Positions 15,603-24,324 of a stretch of DNA of 32,683 nt are shown piece after piece. The DNA lies in the NCBI GenBank assembly GCA_011390615.1, contig JAABSB010000022.1, forward strand, positions 1 through 32,683. Direction: 5' to 3'. This DNA comes from Desulfotignum sp. GTDB taxonomy: Bacteria; Desulfobacterota; Desulfobacteria; Desulfobacterales; Desulfobacteraceae. How positions within the stretch are numbered: position 1 is the stretch's first letter; each line of letters opens with the position of its first letter. The notes below the pieces were generated by a model. That model did not search any database, was not told where the DNA came from, and worked only from the letters and a program-made list of their open reading frames with translations. A program made the position numbers and the translations under genes.

Positions 15603-16495
15603 ACAGCCTCCTTTCCCCGGGTGTAAAGGGCTAAAGCCCTGAGACATTTTTTCTTGTGGGACTGCCCCCGGGCCGGGGCTATCAGGGTGTGGGGCAGCTT
15701 AAGCCCAAAGGACAGGTTTTGCCTGTCTGCGGCAAGGACCATGCTGCATAGCCGGGACAGCCGGTATTCGGGATCCCTGGAGGTAAAGTCGTCAAAATCC
15801 AGCAAAGTGAAATGATCAGCCATGGCTGTGAAATCCTTGATAAATATACCCTGTCCCCGGGAAACCGCTTTCCAGGCGATGCGGCCCACATCATGGCCGG
15901 GCTGGTACAGGGACAGCCCCTGAAAATCATCCGGCCCTGCATGCCGGGTGTCTGCACGCCCCCCTGAGCCGCTGCCCCCCCGATCTGATCCGGCAGTCCC
16001 CTTCACAGGCATTGGATACACAAGGCAGGTCATGTGCAGAGAAAGTCTGGCCCCCAACCGGAAGAACCCAAATGGAAAAACCGAACAAAGTGTCAAAGCC
16101 CCGGGGATGAAAACCCCTCTTTGGGCTGTTTCTGCCGGGATCTCCAGAGTTTTTGTTTCATTCTTGGCGATGGTTGTCCAGGGCCCGGTCTGGCCGGGCA
16201 GGGCAAAATTCACCGCCACCCTTTCCTGGTTTTTTGCCTGCACTTGTATGGTAAATACGGTTGTCTGGCCGGCAAACACCGGTCTGGCAGAAGCAAAGGC
16301 GACATCCATGCCTGTCAGGTTCTTCAGAGAATAAAACAAAGAGATCAGGGCCATGCCCCCTAAAAGAAATACCAGGATAAAGCCTGCATTGTTGTTGTAG
16401 TTGACTGAACCGGCCATCATGGCCCCGAGGATGAAGAGAAAGAGCAACCCGTGCCGGGTGGGGCGGATAAAGATCTGTTTTCTGGTCAGGACCAT
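15599..16495 (-). CDS. DUF58 domain-containing membrane protein
   Basis: This 298-residue protein has two adjacent N-terminal transmembrane helices (LLFLFILGAMMAGSV and FILVFLLGGMALISLFY). The diagnostic DUF58 motif YQPGHDVGRIAWKAVSRG lies near residues 199-216. A GGGAGG ribosome-binding site precedes the ATG. It sits 20 bp after the MoxR-type ATPase gene and overlaps the transglutaminase gene, the usual order for this operon. DUF58 proteins are thought to be VWA-like partners of MoxR ATPases; no biochemical role is established. The segment AGSDRGGSGSGGRADTR is a glycine/serine-rich linker. Confidence 0.9.
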   Translation of the reverse strand: MVLTRKQIFIRPTRHGLLFLFILGAMMAGSVNYNNNAGFILVFLLGGMALISLFYSLKNLTGMDVAFASARPVFAGQTTVFTIQVQAKNQERVAVNFALPGQTGPWTTIAKNETKTLEIPAETAQRGVFIPGALTLCSVFPFGFFRLGARLSLHMTCLVYPMPVKGTAGSDRGGSGSGGRADTRHAGPDDFQGLSLYQPGHDVGRIAWKAVSRGQGIFIKDFTAMADHFTLLDFDDFTSRDPEYRLSRLCSMVLAADRQNLSFGLKLPHTLIAPARGQSHKKKCLRALALYTRGKEAV

Positions 16496-16515
16496 GGATA
16501 CCTCCCGGGCAGTAA

Positions 16516-17436
16516 TTATACAGGTACCGGCACTTTTTTGAAAATATCCATGAGCCTGTCCTTTGAAAATTCCGCCAGATCCGTGCTGGACCGCAGCCTG
16601 TGACCCGCCACCCAGGGCAGCACCTGTTGCAGGTCTTCGGGCAAAGTGTGGTCCCGGCCGTGCAGATATGCCCAGGCCCGGGCGGCCCGGGACAACGACA
16701 GGCCGGCTCTGGGGGAAAGCCCGAACTGGAAGGTGCCTGATGTCCTGGTGAACTCCAGGATGTCCTGGAGATATGCCAGAAAGGTATCAGACACATGGAC
16801 CTGTTCCACTGCGGCCTGGATTTTCAGCACCCCGGCTTTGTCCATAAACGGCTGCAAAGCAGCCATGGCTGGTTCTGCGCCGGTGCCCCGTAAAATTTCT
16901 TTTTCCGCTTTCCTGTCAGGATACCCCAGGTGAATGCGCATGAGAAACCGGTCCATCTGGGATTCCGGCAAAGGAAAAGTGCCGGCCTGCTCTAAGGGGT
17001 TCTGGGTGGCGATGACAAAAAACGGGGCCTCCAAAGCCCTTGTTTCTCCTTCAATGGTCACCTGTTCTTCTTCCATGGCTTCCAGCAGGGCGCTCTGGCT
17101 TTTGGGGGTGGCCCGGTTGATTTCATCAGCCAGAAACACCTGGGTGAAAATGGGGCCGGGATGAAAGGTGAAGGTGGCGGCATGCTGGTCAAAAACAGAC
17201 ATGCCCAGAATATCTCCGGGCAGCAGATCGGAAGTGAACTGCATGCGCTGAAATTTCAGCCCCATGCACCGGGCCAGCACCTTGGCCAGCGTGGTCTTGC
17301 CGATGCCGGGAAGATCCTCGATGAGCAGGTGGCCCCGGGCAAATATGCATGCCAGGGCCAGGCGGATCTGGGGTTCTTTTCCCAGCACGACAGAGCCTAC
17401 CTGGTGGACGATTTTTTCAAATAATGGTGTCATCAT
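16516..17436 (-). CDS. MoxR-family AAA+ ATPase
   Basis: Numbered from the ATG at 17436, the protein has 306 residues. It has a Walker A motif (DLPGIGKTTLA, about 41-51), a Walker B motif (VFLADEINRA, about 100-109), the MoxR signature FQRMQFTSDLLPGDILG and sensor 1 (FFVIATQNPLEQAGTF). MoxR ATPases act as chaperones for partner proteins, here presumably DUF58 and TgpA. The track start at 17457 is a TTG lying one base after the pepA stop codon; it would add MREPVPP. I prefer the ATG pair at 17436/17433 on family length, though no strong ribosome-binding site decides it. Confidence 0.93.
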   Translation of the reverse strand: MMTPLFEKIVHQVGSVVLGKEPQIRLALACIFARGHLLIEDLPGIGKTTLAKVLARCMGLKFQRMQFTSDLLPGDILGMSVFDQHAATFTFHPGPIFTQVFLADEINRATPKSQSALLEAMEEEQVTIEGETRALEAPFFVIATQNPLEQAGTFPLPESQMDRFLMRIHLGYPDRKAEKEILRGTGAEPAMAALQPFMDKAGVLKIQAAVEQVHVSDTFLAYLQDILEFTRTSGTFQFGLSPRAGLSLSRAARAWAYLHGRDHTLPEDLQQVLPWVAGHRLRSSTDLAEFSKDRLMDIFKKVPVPV

Positions 17437-17458
17437 AGGGGGTACTGGTTCTCTCAAC

Positions 17459-18997
17459 TTACTTTTGTTTTTCCCATTTTTTCCAGGACCGGATCAAAGA
17501 GATAAAGGTCCTTACCCCGATGCCGGAGGGTCCTTTGGGGATATAGGATTTTTCTGTAAAATCCCAGGCAGTCCCGGCAATATCCAGATGGGCCCAGGGG
17601 GTTTTGTCCACAAATTTGGACAGATAGGCTGCCGCGGTAATGGTGCCTCCGGGTTTTCCCCCGACATTTTTGATGTCCGCCATCTTGGATTCGATCTGTT
17701 TTTCATAGTCTTTGTTCAAGGGCAGGCGCCACACCGGCTCACCAGCCTCTTTTCCTGCAGCCACAAGGCGTTCTGACAAAGCATCACTGTTGGATATCAG
17801 ACCGGAATAATGGTGGCCCAGACCGATGATCACCGCCCCTGTAAGGGTGGCGATATCCACCACGCAGTCGGGTGCATAGGTTTTGATGCCCCAGGCCAGG
17901 GCATCGGCCAGAATCATGCGGCCTTCTGCATCCGTGTTCACGATTTCGGATGTGACCCCGCTGTAATGGTGGATGATGTCACCAGGGTGGATGGCCCTGC
18001 TGCCGGACATGTTGTCGGTGGCGGGTACAATGGCCACCACCCTTATACCGGGTTTCTCCTCAGCCACGGCTGCCATGGTGGCCAGCACGGCAGCCCCACC
18101 GCACATGTCGTATTTCATCTCTTCCATGCCTGCGGCCGGCTTGATGCTGATGCCCCCTGAATCAAAGGTGATGCCCTTGCCCACCAAAAGCAGGGTGTCC
18201 GATTTTCTGCCGGGATTATATTCCAGGGCCACCATGCAGGGCGGGGTGGATGACCCCTGGTTCACTGCCAGAATGCCGCCCATACCCAGTTTTTCCATAT
18301 CTTTTTTTTCCAGGCAGGTACAGGTAAGGCCATGGGTTTTGGCCAGATCAGCTGCAAAGTCTGCAAACTGACCCGGGGTCCACCCGTTGCCGGGCTCATT
18401 GGCCATATCCCTTGCTGCACAGGCGGCCTTTGCTGCCGTCACCCCCATTTTCGCCCCTTTGCGCACCGCTTTGACAGACCTGTCTGAAAAGAATTTGATG
18501 TCAGAAAGCCCTTTATAATCGGTTTTTTTTCTGGTGGTTTTTTTGTATTTTGCAAACCGGTAATCCCCTAAAAGAATGCCTTCTGCCAGGGCCTGGGAGA
18601 TTTTTTCCACAGGTATCTGCGCCATATGGGGCACACACACCAATAGGGTTTTTGCCTTTGTTTTTTCACAAGCTTTGGCTGTGTTTCCCCCCACCCTGCG
18701 CAGGGTGTCCAGAAAATCGGCCAAGTCTTTATCAGGATCATATTTGCCCATACCCAGAACAATGATACGCCTGCCCCCCGATTTTTTTTCTTTTGTGTCC
18801 CCATCCGGGTAGTACATGAGTTCTTCATCCATTTTGCCGGAAAAATCCCCCAGTTCATGGGCTTTTTTAACCCGGGCTTCTACTTTTGGATCACAAACCG
18901 GTGGCGTATCTTTTCTCTGGGTGGCAAAATAGACCACAAGGTCAGATACAAGGGAGTCAACAGGTTTTTCAGTGACGGACAATCGGGTGGTTTCCAT
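17459..18997 (-). CDS. pepA: Leucyl aminopeptidase, M17 family
   Basis: The cytosolic M17 aminopeptidase removes N-terminal residues from peptides using two metal ions. The 512-residue protein has a variable N-terminal domain and a conserved catalytic C-terminal half. The signature NTDAEGRMIL is present, as are the metal and catalytic residues in VGKGITFDSGGISIKP and MKYDMCGGAA. The family C-terminal motif WAHLDIAGTAW is intact. I start at the ATG at 18997 because GGAG lies 6 bp before it; the track start at 19009 would place that GGAG inside the gene. The gene heads the operon with the MoxR, DUF58 and transglutaminase genes. An unusual basic stretch (KYKKTTRKKTDYKG) lies between the two domains. 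Confidence 0.95.
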   Translation of the reverse strand: METTRLSVTEKPVDSLVSDLVVYFATQRKDTPPVCDPKVEARVKKAHELGDFSGKMDEELMYYPDGDTKEKKSGGRRIIVLGMGKYDPDKDLADFLDTLRRVGGNTAKACEKTKAKTLLVCVPHMAQIPVEKISQALAEGILLGDYRFAKYKKTTRKKTDYKGLSDIKFFSDRSVKAVRKGAKMGVTAAKAACAARDMANEPGNGWTPGQFADFAADLAKTHGLTCTCLEKKDMEKLGMGGILAVNQGSSTPPCMVALEYNPGRKSDTLLLVGKGITFDSGGISIKPAAGMEEMKYDMCGGAAVLATMAAVAEEKPGIRVVAIVPATDNMSGSRAIHPGDIIHHYSGVTSEIVNTDAEGRMILADALAWGIKTYAPDCVVDIATLTGAVIIGLGHHYSGLISNSDALSERLVAAGKEAGEPVWRLPLNKDYEKQIESKMADIKNVGGKPGGTITAAAYLSKFVDKTPWAHLDIAGTAWDFTEKSYIPKGPSGIGVRTFISLIRSWKKWEKQK

Positions 18998-19123
18998 GGG
19001 CATCTCCATTTGCTTGCGTTTGGTAACAGGGTGTTAATAATATATGATTATTACCATAGATCCAAAAAGATGTCAGCTATTCCCCTGGAATGTTTTTTTA
19101 AGACACTGGAAATACAAAAGCCA

Positions 19124-19152
19124 TTGACTTTCAGCAAGGTTTGCTATTCTAT
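19124..19152 (+). promoter_or_regulatory. Possible promoter for the CBS-domain gene
   Basis: TTGACT (19124-19129) is followed after 17 bp by TTCTAT (19147-19152), about 100 bp before the CBS gene ATG. The 18998-19252 spacer divides pepA from the CBS gene and shows no other feature. Confidence 0.35.
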
Positions 19153-19252
19153 CTTGGCAAAGGTATATCCACAGGAAAATAAAGCAGGATGTTGTGACAG
19201 CTGAAGTGGACCATGCTGAAAAAATAATGACCCAAAAAAGGAGGATGGATAT

Positions 19253-19804
19253 ATGGACAAAATGAAAGTGCGTGAACTCATGGTACCGACCGACAGATTC
19301 CCGAAAATATCGGATAACGCATCTTTGTTTGATGCGCTTTTTGCCCTGGAAAAGGCCCAGGAAGCATTTTTATCCGGGAAAGCTGAGCAGCGGATCATGC
19401 TCGTGGAAGATGAAAAAAATCAGATCATCGGAAAAATATCCCCGATTGATCTGTTCAAGGGGCTGGAGAAAAATTACAACAAAGTGAATGTTGAAGAAAC
19501 CCTTGATAAATTCGGCCTCAAATATATCTGGACTGCCATGCGAAAAGATTATAATTTGTGGGAAAGCCCGTTCAAAGACCTGTGCCGCAAAGCCGGTGAC
19601 GTGCATGTCAAGGATTTTGTCAATATTCCGGGAGAAGGCCAGACAATTGATGTGGAAGACAGTCTTTCCAAAAGTTTTCACCTGTTTGTTGTGAATCGGC
19701 ATGATACCCTTTTTGTAATGGAAAAAAATCAATTTGTAGGACTGCTGCGGTTTTCCGATGTATACAGCCAGGTATCCCAGACAATGAAAGAATGCACGTT
19801 TTGA
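19253..19804 (+). CDS. CBS-domain pair protein
   Basis: This 183-residue protein consists of little more than a CBS pair (Bateman module). CBS1 begins MKVRELMVPTDRFPKISDNASLFDAL and includes RIMLVEDEKNQIIGKISPIDL. CBS2 is near residues 115-175 (VKDFVNIPGEGQTIDVEDSL and TLFVMEKNQFVGLLRFSDV). Such modules bind adenosine nucleotides or S-adenosylmethionine and regulate partner enzymes or transporters. AAGGAGG lies 8 bp before the ATG. No partner domain or obvious operon partner is present, since the next gene converges. Its role is unknown. Confidence 0.88.
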   Translation: MDKMKVRELMVPTDRFPKISDNASLFDALFALEKAQEAFLSGKAEQRIMLVEDEKNQIIGKISPIDLFKGLEKNYNKVNVEETLDKFGLKYIWTAMRKDYNLWESPFKDLCRKAGDVHVKDFVNIPGEGQTIDVEDSLSKSFHLFVVNRHDTLFVMEKNQFVGLLRFSDVYSQVSQTMKECTF

Positions 19805-19832
19805 TCATGAAATGATGCAACAGGGCCAGGCT

Positions 19833-19898
19833 GCCGAAGCGGTTTCGGCCATAGGTGCGGCCCGGACCATTATTCCATGGAGATTGGACGTGGTCCGG
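19833..19898. terminator. Two hairpins in the convergent CBS / GntR gap
   Basis: GCCGAA (19833-19838) pairs with TTCGGC (19844-19849). CCGGACCA (19862-19869) pairs with TGGTCCGG (19891-19898). They fill the gap between two converging genes and may end transcription, although neither has a clear T-run. Confidence 0.4.
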
Positions 19899-19902
19899 CC
19901 GG

Positions 19903-20613
19903 TCACATTTTCCTGCGTTTAAAAAAATCCCGTACAAAGGCAATATGGGTGTTCATGGACGCATAGGCTGTGTCCGGATCCCGGGATGTGATGGCTTCCA
20001 GGATGGCCCGGTGCTGGGTCAGTATTTTTTGGATATTGTCCGGATCTTCATATAAACTGGCCAGGTTCTCCCGGATACCATGGAACAGATAGTCATAAAA
20101 ATTGCGCATGATCAGGATGTGCAGCGGATTTTTGGCAGCATAGGCAATGGCCATGTGGAATGCTGTATCAGCTTCTGTGCCCAGACGTCCGGATTTCACT
20201 TCATGCTGCATTTCATCTATGCTCTGTATCAGGGCAGTGATATCGGTTTCATCCGCCCGCTGGGCAGCCAGGGAGGCAGCATTGCATTCCAGGCCCATCC
20301 GTACCTCAAGCAGGTCCACCAGGGAGGCGGACTGGGCTTCCATGGCCTTTGCCAGAGGGTTTTCCTGCACCGCTTCCATGGGTTTTACAAAGGTGCCCTG
20401 TCCTTGCTTCTGTGTAATCAGTCCCATGGTGACCAGCCGCTGGATGGCATCCCTGATGGTGGTGCGGGACACATTCATGGCCTGGGCCAGCTCCCGTTCG
20501 GTCATCAGTTTTTCTCCAGGCTTGAGCTTGCCCCTGTAAATGAGTTCCCGGATCTGATCCAGGACCTGATCTGAGATACGCTTGGGCTTTATGGGCTTTA
20601 TGGGTATGGTCAT
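19903..20613 (-). CDS. FadR-subfamily GntR transcriptional regulator (LldR/PdhR-like)
   Basis: The 236-residue protein has an N-terminal winged helix (about 12-75, with the GntR signature KPGEKLMTERELAQAMNVSRTTIRDAI). The C-terminal FCD effector domain (about 95-225) has likely metal-binding residues D149, H153, H201 and H223. FCD regulators such as LldR, PdhR and GlcC bind short organic acids and typically recognise TGGT-N3-ACCA. Two sites of just that kind lie in the glcD-dctP spacer about 3.7 kb away. The gene follows the SDR gene by 99 bp on the same strand and has its own predicted promoter. I infer that it represses both arms of the hydroxyacid cluster until substrate is present. Confidence 0.93.
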   Translation of the reverse strand: MTIPIKPIKPKRISDQVLDQIRELIYRGKLKPGEKLMTERELAQAMNVSRTTIRDAIQRLVTMGLITQKQGQGTFVKPMEAVQENPLAKAMEAQSASLVDLLEVRMGLECNAASLAAQRADETDITALIQSIDEMQHEVKSGRLGTEADTAFHMAIAYAAKNPLHILIMRNFYDYLFHGIRENLASLYEDPDNIQKILTQHRAILEAITSRDPDTAYASMNTHIAFVRDFFKRRKM

Positions 20614-20665
20614 AATCCTATGTTACATGCCGGTCCGGTTTTTATGGTCAAGATTTAAACCATGG

Positions 20666-20694
20666 ATTATTTATTATTCCATTTGTTTTATCAA
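20666..20694 (-). promoter_or_regulatory. Predicted promoter for the GntR regulator
   Basis: On the minus strand TTGATA (20689-20694) and AATAAT (20666-20671) are spaced by 17 bp. An imperfect ATGGT...ACCAT inverted repeat (about 20644-20663) follows and could be a weak autoregulatory site, though its spacing differs from the main operators. Confidence 0.45.
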
Positions 20695-20712
20695 GGGTTT
20701 TTTAATCAAATC

Positions 20713-21549
20713 CTAATAGGTCAATACCATTCCGCCGTCAAACAGAAGATCCCCGCCCACCAGATATTTTGAAAACCGGGAGAATCCAAATACAAAGAGA
20801 TTGGCTACCTCCACCGGTGACATCATCTCCTTGACCCGGGAGGCTCCCATCATGACATCGGTTACCACCTGCTGGGGGGTTATCCCCCGCTGTTTTGCCT
20901 GGGCAGCCACCTGGTTCAGTGCCAGGGGGGTTTTGACAAATCCGGAACTGATGGTAAAAGAACGGATCATGCCTTCCCCTTCAGCGGAGATGGACTGGCT
21001 CAGGGCCCGGAGCCCGAATTTGGTGATGTTGTAGACCGGTTTGTTTTTGGTGCAGATGTGGGCATGGACCGATGCCATGTTTGCAATGGCCCCGGCGCCT
21101 GCCTGTTTCATATGGGGTATCACCAGCTGTGACAAAAAAAATGGGGCCCGGAGCATGAGTTTCTGCATCAGATCATAGGTTTCCATGGGAAAATTTTCCA
21201 CCGCATCAATGTGCTGGATCCCGGCGATATTGGCCAAATATCTGATCTGCCCCAGCCCGGCTGCCTTTTCCACGGCATTTCTCACCTGTGCATCATCGGT
21301 GAGATCGGTTTTTATGAATGTGAAGGTGTCTCCGCCCAAGGCCCGGGCCATTTTACCGGTTTTTTCCCCTTCTGTCTCATTGATATCCAGGCCTGCCACG
21401 GTTACCCCGTTGACAGCCGCTGCAATGGACACAGCCCGTCCGATGCCGGTGCCGCAGCCGCTCACAATACAGACATTTTGTTTGCCAAAATCATCATCTT
21501 CAAGTATCAAGATATCTTTTTTGGTGATTTCAGGTTCTTTGATTTCCAT
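20713..21549 (-). CDS. SDR-family dehydrogenase, 3-hydroxybutyrate dehydrogenase-like
   Basis: The 278-residue protein is a classical short-chain dehydrogenase. It has the cofactor glycine motif SGCGTGIG (30-37), NIAG (107-110), catalytic S160 and the Y173-x3-K177 motif (YNITK). The stretch AGIQHIDAVENFP and the C-terminal GGDLLFDGG resemble NAD-dependent D-3-hydroxybutyrate dehydrogenases. That suggests a hydroxy acid or hydroxy-acyl substrate, but the substrate is not proven. An acidic 22-residue N-terminal extension precedes the fold. AAAGGAG marks the start. The gene lies 28 bp after glcF, so it is probably co-transcribed with glcD and glcF. An SDR is not a standard part of lactate operons. 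Confidence 0.88.
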   Translation of the reverse strand: MEIKEPEITKKDILILEDDDFGKQNVCIVSGCGTGIGRAVSIAAAVNGVTVAGLDINETEGEKTGKMARALGGDTFTFIKTDLTDDAQVRNAVEKAAGLGQIRYLANIAGIQHIDAVENFPMETYDLMQKLMLRAPFFLSQLVIPHMKQAGAGAIANMASVHAHICTKNKPVYNITKFGLRALSQSISAEGEGMIRSFTISSGFVKTPLALNQVAAQAKQRGITPQQVVTDVMMGASRVKEMMSPVEVANLFVFGFSRFSKYLVGGDLLFDGGMVLTY

Positions 21550-21577
21550 GGTGTTCTCCTTTCAGGTTGACAAATTT

Positions 21578-22900
21578 TTATGGGGTGTTTTTTTTAAGGC
21601 GCGATGCGTAAATTTCCATGGGATGCCGGACCGTTATGGATGATCCGGCCTTTCCCAGCATATCTGAGATCTGCATCATACAGGCCGGACACCCCGTGGA
21701 CACGGTGGTGCACCCGGTTTTTTCTATGTTTTCCCGCTTGATTGTTCCAATGGTGCTGGACAAGTCATAATGGTAGATATTGAAACTGCCGCCCATGCCG
21801 CAGCATTTATCGGAACCGGCCATTTCCTTCAATTGACAGCCGGCCGCGGAGATAACCTGCCGGGGCTGATCTGCTACGCCCAAAGACTTTTTCAGATGGC
21901 AGGGATCGTGGTAGGTCACGATGTCAGTTCCCGCGTCAGGCCCTGCTGGATCTGAAAGATTTTTCAGCGGGTCAATTCCCACCCGGTCCACCAAGAACTG
22001 GTTGATGTCCATGGTTTTTTCAGCCAGGGCCGTCAGTTTTTGCTGTATATTGTCGGATGGATTTTTGTAGACAGTCGGCCACAGTTTTTTAATGGTGGAG
22101 GTACAGGTGGCGCACGCGGTCACCAGGACATCAAAATCATGTTTTTCAAACAGGGCCAGGTTGTGGTCCACCAGGTGGGTAAAGCTGTCCCGATCACCTG
22201 ATGCCAGGGCGGGAATACCGCAGCATCCTTGGCCGGGGGGGATAATTACCCCCACCTTGTGATGGGCCAGGACTTTCAGGGATGCTTTGGCCACATTGGG
22301 AAAAATTTTGTCTATCAGACATCCGGTGAAAAAAGCGGCCCGGAGCCCTGAACCGGTGCTTGTAAATCCTTTTTCCGGCAGGGTTTTGTGAAACGGGGTG
22401 GTGCTCAGGGGCATGAAATGCCTGTTGGCCAGCAGTGGAGAGATCAGACGGGCACAGGACGTACCTTGGGCATCGGCAGAAGATTTTGTGAAAAGGCCCT
22501 GGAAGCGGCCGGCCCATTCCACCATAGCGTCGAACCGGCCTGGATTGGCCAGCAGTTGTCTGAAGATCAGTTTTTTGGCAGGGGACAGGCCTTTGTATTC
22601 CGCCAGGATGGCCCGTGCCTTGATGAAAATTTCCACCACGTTGACCCCGGAAGGGCAGTTTGCGGCACAGGACCCGCAGAGCAGGCACCGGTTCAGCCGT
22701 TCGTTCACCCCATCAGGATCCGTGAAAATATTATCCATCAGCCCGGTGAGCAGGGCCAGTTTGCCCCTGGCCACATCCGCCTCTTTGCGGGTCTGCTCAA
22801 ACAGGGGGCATACCGACTGGCACATGCCGCAGCGAATGCAGGTAACCAGTTGCTCTTCCAGCTCTTTTACCAGGGTTGCCAGTTCTTTCATGCCTGCCAT
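21578..22900 (-). CDS. glcF: GlcF/LutA-type (Fe-S)-binding subunit of a 2-hydroxyacid (probably D-lactate) dehydrogenase
   Basis: The 440-residue protein has two N-terminal [4Fe-4S] motifs, C21-x2-C-x2-C-x3-CP and C72-x2-C-x2-C-x3-CP. Two CCG (cysteine-rich) domains follow, shown by GQGCCGIPALASGD and DKCCGMGGSF with the partner motifs CATCTSTIKK and CPACMMQ. The CCG domains are those of heterodisulfide reductase B and LutA. It should take electrons from the FAD of the adjacent GlcD protein and pass them to the membrane pool or another carrier. The gene begins 7 bp after glcD ends. The pair matches the GlcD/GlcF-type D-lactate dehydrogenase of Desulfovibrio by architecture. ATGs at 22900 and 22891 are both possible. 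Confidence 0.93.
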   Translation of the reverse strand: MAGMKELATLVKELEEQLVTCIRCGMCQSVCPLFEQTRKEADVARGKLALLTGLMDNIFTDPDGVNERLNRCLLCGSCAANCPSGVNVVEIFIKARAILAEYKGLSPAKKLIFRQLLANPGRFDAMVEWAGRFQGLFTKSSADAQGTSCARLISPLLANRHFMPLSTTPFHKTLPEKGFTSTGSGLRAAFFTGCLIDKIFPNVAKASLKVLAHHKVGVIIPPGQGCCGIPALASGDRDSFTHLVDHNLALFEKHDFDVLVTACATCTSTIKKLWPTVYKNPSDNIQQKLTALAEKTMDINQFLVDRVGIDPLKNLSDPAGPDAGTDIVTYHDPCHLKKSLGVADQPRQVISAAGCQLKEMAGSDKCCGMGGSFNIYHYDLSSTIGTIKRENIEKTGCTTVSTGCPACMMQISDMLGKAGSSITVRHPMEIYASRLKKNTP

Positions 22901-22907
22901 TATTAGG

Positions 22908-24290
22908 TTATACTCCTGTTATTTTACCGGGGTTCAAGATGTTGCGGGGGTCTAAGGCAGCCCGCAGCTGCCTGGAAAACAAGATGGATGAATACCCGGC
23001 TTCCTTTTCCAGAAAAGGGGCTTTGGCAATGCCTGTGCCGTGCTCTCCGGAAAGGGTGCCTCCCATGGCCAGGGCCGTGTCAAAGATCTCTTCAATGGCC
23101 TGTTCCACCCGGTGAAATTCTTCCTTGTTTCTGCGGTCCGTGAGGATGGTGGGGTGGAGGTTGCCGTCCCCGGCATGGCCGAAAGTGCCGATATCAATCC
23201 GGTACTTTTTGGCAATATCCTGAAGGGCCCTTACCATGTCCGGGATTTTGCTTCTGGGAACCGTGGCATCCTCCAGCACCAGGGTGGGTTTAAGCTGGGC
23301 CAGGGCGGACAAAGCAGCTCTTCTGGCTGCCCAGATCCTGTCCCGCTGGGCATCATCTTTTGCCCTGTCAATGGTCCGTGCCCCCATTTTCAGGCACAGG
23401 GCCTTTACCTGTTCCGCCTCTTCGGCCACCACTGCAGGGTGTCCGTCCACCTCGATGAGCAGCAGGGCTGCCGCATCTGTGGGGAGTCCGGCTTTTGAGA
23501 AGTCTTCCACCGCCCGGATGGTGAAATTGTCCAGGATTTCCAGGGTGGCAGGCACAATACGCGCGGAAATGATACCGGCCACGGTTTCCGATGCCTGTTC
23601 AATGGTGTCATACACCGCCACCATGGCCTGCCTGTCCTTTGGGGCGGGGATGAGTTTGAGAATCACCTGGTCCAGGACCCCCAGGGTGCCCTCAGACCCC
23701 ACCATAAGCCCGGTGATATTATAGCCGGTGGCGCACTTTACTGTCCTGGAACCGGTTTTGATATAATTGCCCTGGCAGTCAAAAAACTGCAGCCCCATGA
23801 CATAATCCTTGGTCACGCCGTATTTGAGTCCCCGCAGCCCCCCGGCATTTTCCGCCACATTCCCGCCGATGGTGGAAACCGCCATGCTGCCCGGATCCGG
23901 CGGATAGAACAGCCCCAGTTTTTCCACTTCAGCCGCCAGGGTTGCGGTCACAACGCCTGGTTCCACCACCGCATACATGTCTGCTTCATTGATTTCAATG
24001 ATGCGGTTCATCCGTCCGGTAAGCACCACGATACCGGATGTCCGGGGAATGGTGCCGCCGGACAGATTGGTGCCAGATCCCCTGACCGTTATGGGGATAT
24101 GGTTTTCATGGCACAGGGCGATGATTTCACCGAGCTGGGTTGTGTTTTCGGGAATCACGGCAGCCGCAGGCATGACCGGGTCCAGCACTGCGGCATCATA
24201 GGAATAGGTGAGCATGTCTTCTTTCTGCGTCAGCAGGTGTTGGGGCCCCACAATTTTCTGGAGCGCATCCTGGATGGACCGGGGGATCAT
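22908..24290 (-). CDS. glcD: GlcD-type FAD-linked 2-hydroxyacid (probably D-lactate) dehydrogenase
   Basis: The 460-residue flavoprotein belongs to the VAO/PCMH superfamily. FAD-binding motifs include PITVRGSGTNLSGGTIP (about 66-82) and DPGSMAVSTIGGNVAENAGG. The C-terminal FAD-oxidase motifs FGHAGDGNLHPT and SGEHGTGIAKAPFL are intact. It oxidises 2-hydroxyacids such as D-lactate or glycolate to 2-oxoacids. I start at the ATG at 24290, which has AGAGGTG just upstream; the track's GTG at 24296 overlaps that ribosome-binding site. The gene is divergent from the TRAP transporter operon and has its own predicted promoter and operator. Glycolate cannot be excluded as substrate, but the lutC/lutBA neighbours favour lactate. 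Confidence 0.94.
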   Translation of the reverse strand: MIPRSIQDALQKIVGPQHLLTQKEDMLTYSYDAAVLDPVMPAAAVIPENTTQLGEIIALCHENHIPITVRGSGTNLSGGTIPRTSGIVVLTGRMNRIIEINEADMYAVVEPGVVTATLAAEVEKLGLFYPPDPGSMAVSTIGGNVAENAGGLRGLKYGVTKDYVMGLQFFDCQGNYIKTGSRTVKCATGYNITGLMVGSEGTLGVLDQVILKLIPAPKDRQAMVAVYDTIEQASETVAGIISARIVPATLEILDNFTIRAVEDFSKAGLPTDAAALLLIEVDGHPAVVAEEAEQVKALCLKMGARTIDRAKDDAQRDRIWAARRAALSALAQLKPTLVLEDATVPRSKIPDMVRALQDIAKKYRIDIGTFGHAGDGNLHPTILTDRRNKEEFHRVEQAIEEIFDTALAMGGTLSGEHGTGIAKAPFLEKEAGYSSILFSRQLRAALDPRNILNPGKITGV

Positions 24291-24309
24291 AGGCACCTCT
24301 TTTGTTTTA

Positions 24310-24320
24310 TGGTACTACCA
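24310..24320. promoter_or_regulatory. FadR/LldR-type operator 1 (glcD side)
   Basis: TGGTACTACCA is an 11-bp palindrome around a central base and fits TGGT-N3-ACCA. It lies 4 bp downstream of the predicted glcD -10 box, so bound repressor would cover the transcription start. Confidence 0.75.
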
Positions 24321-24324
24321 ATTT

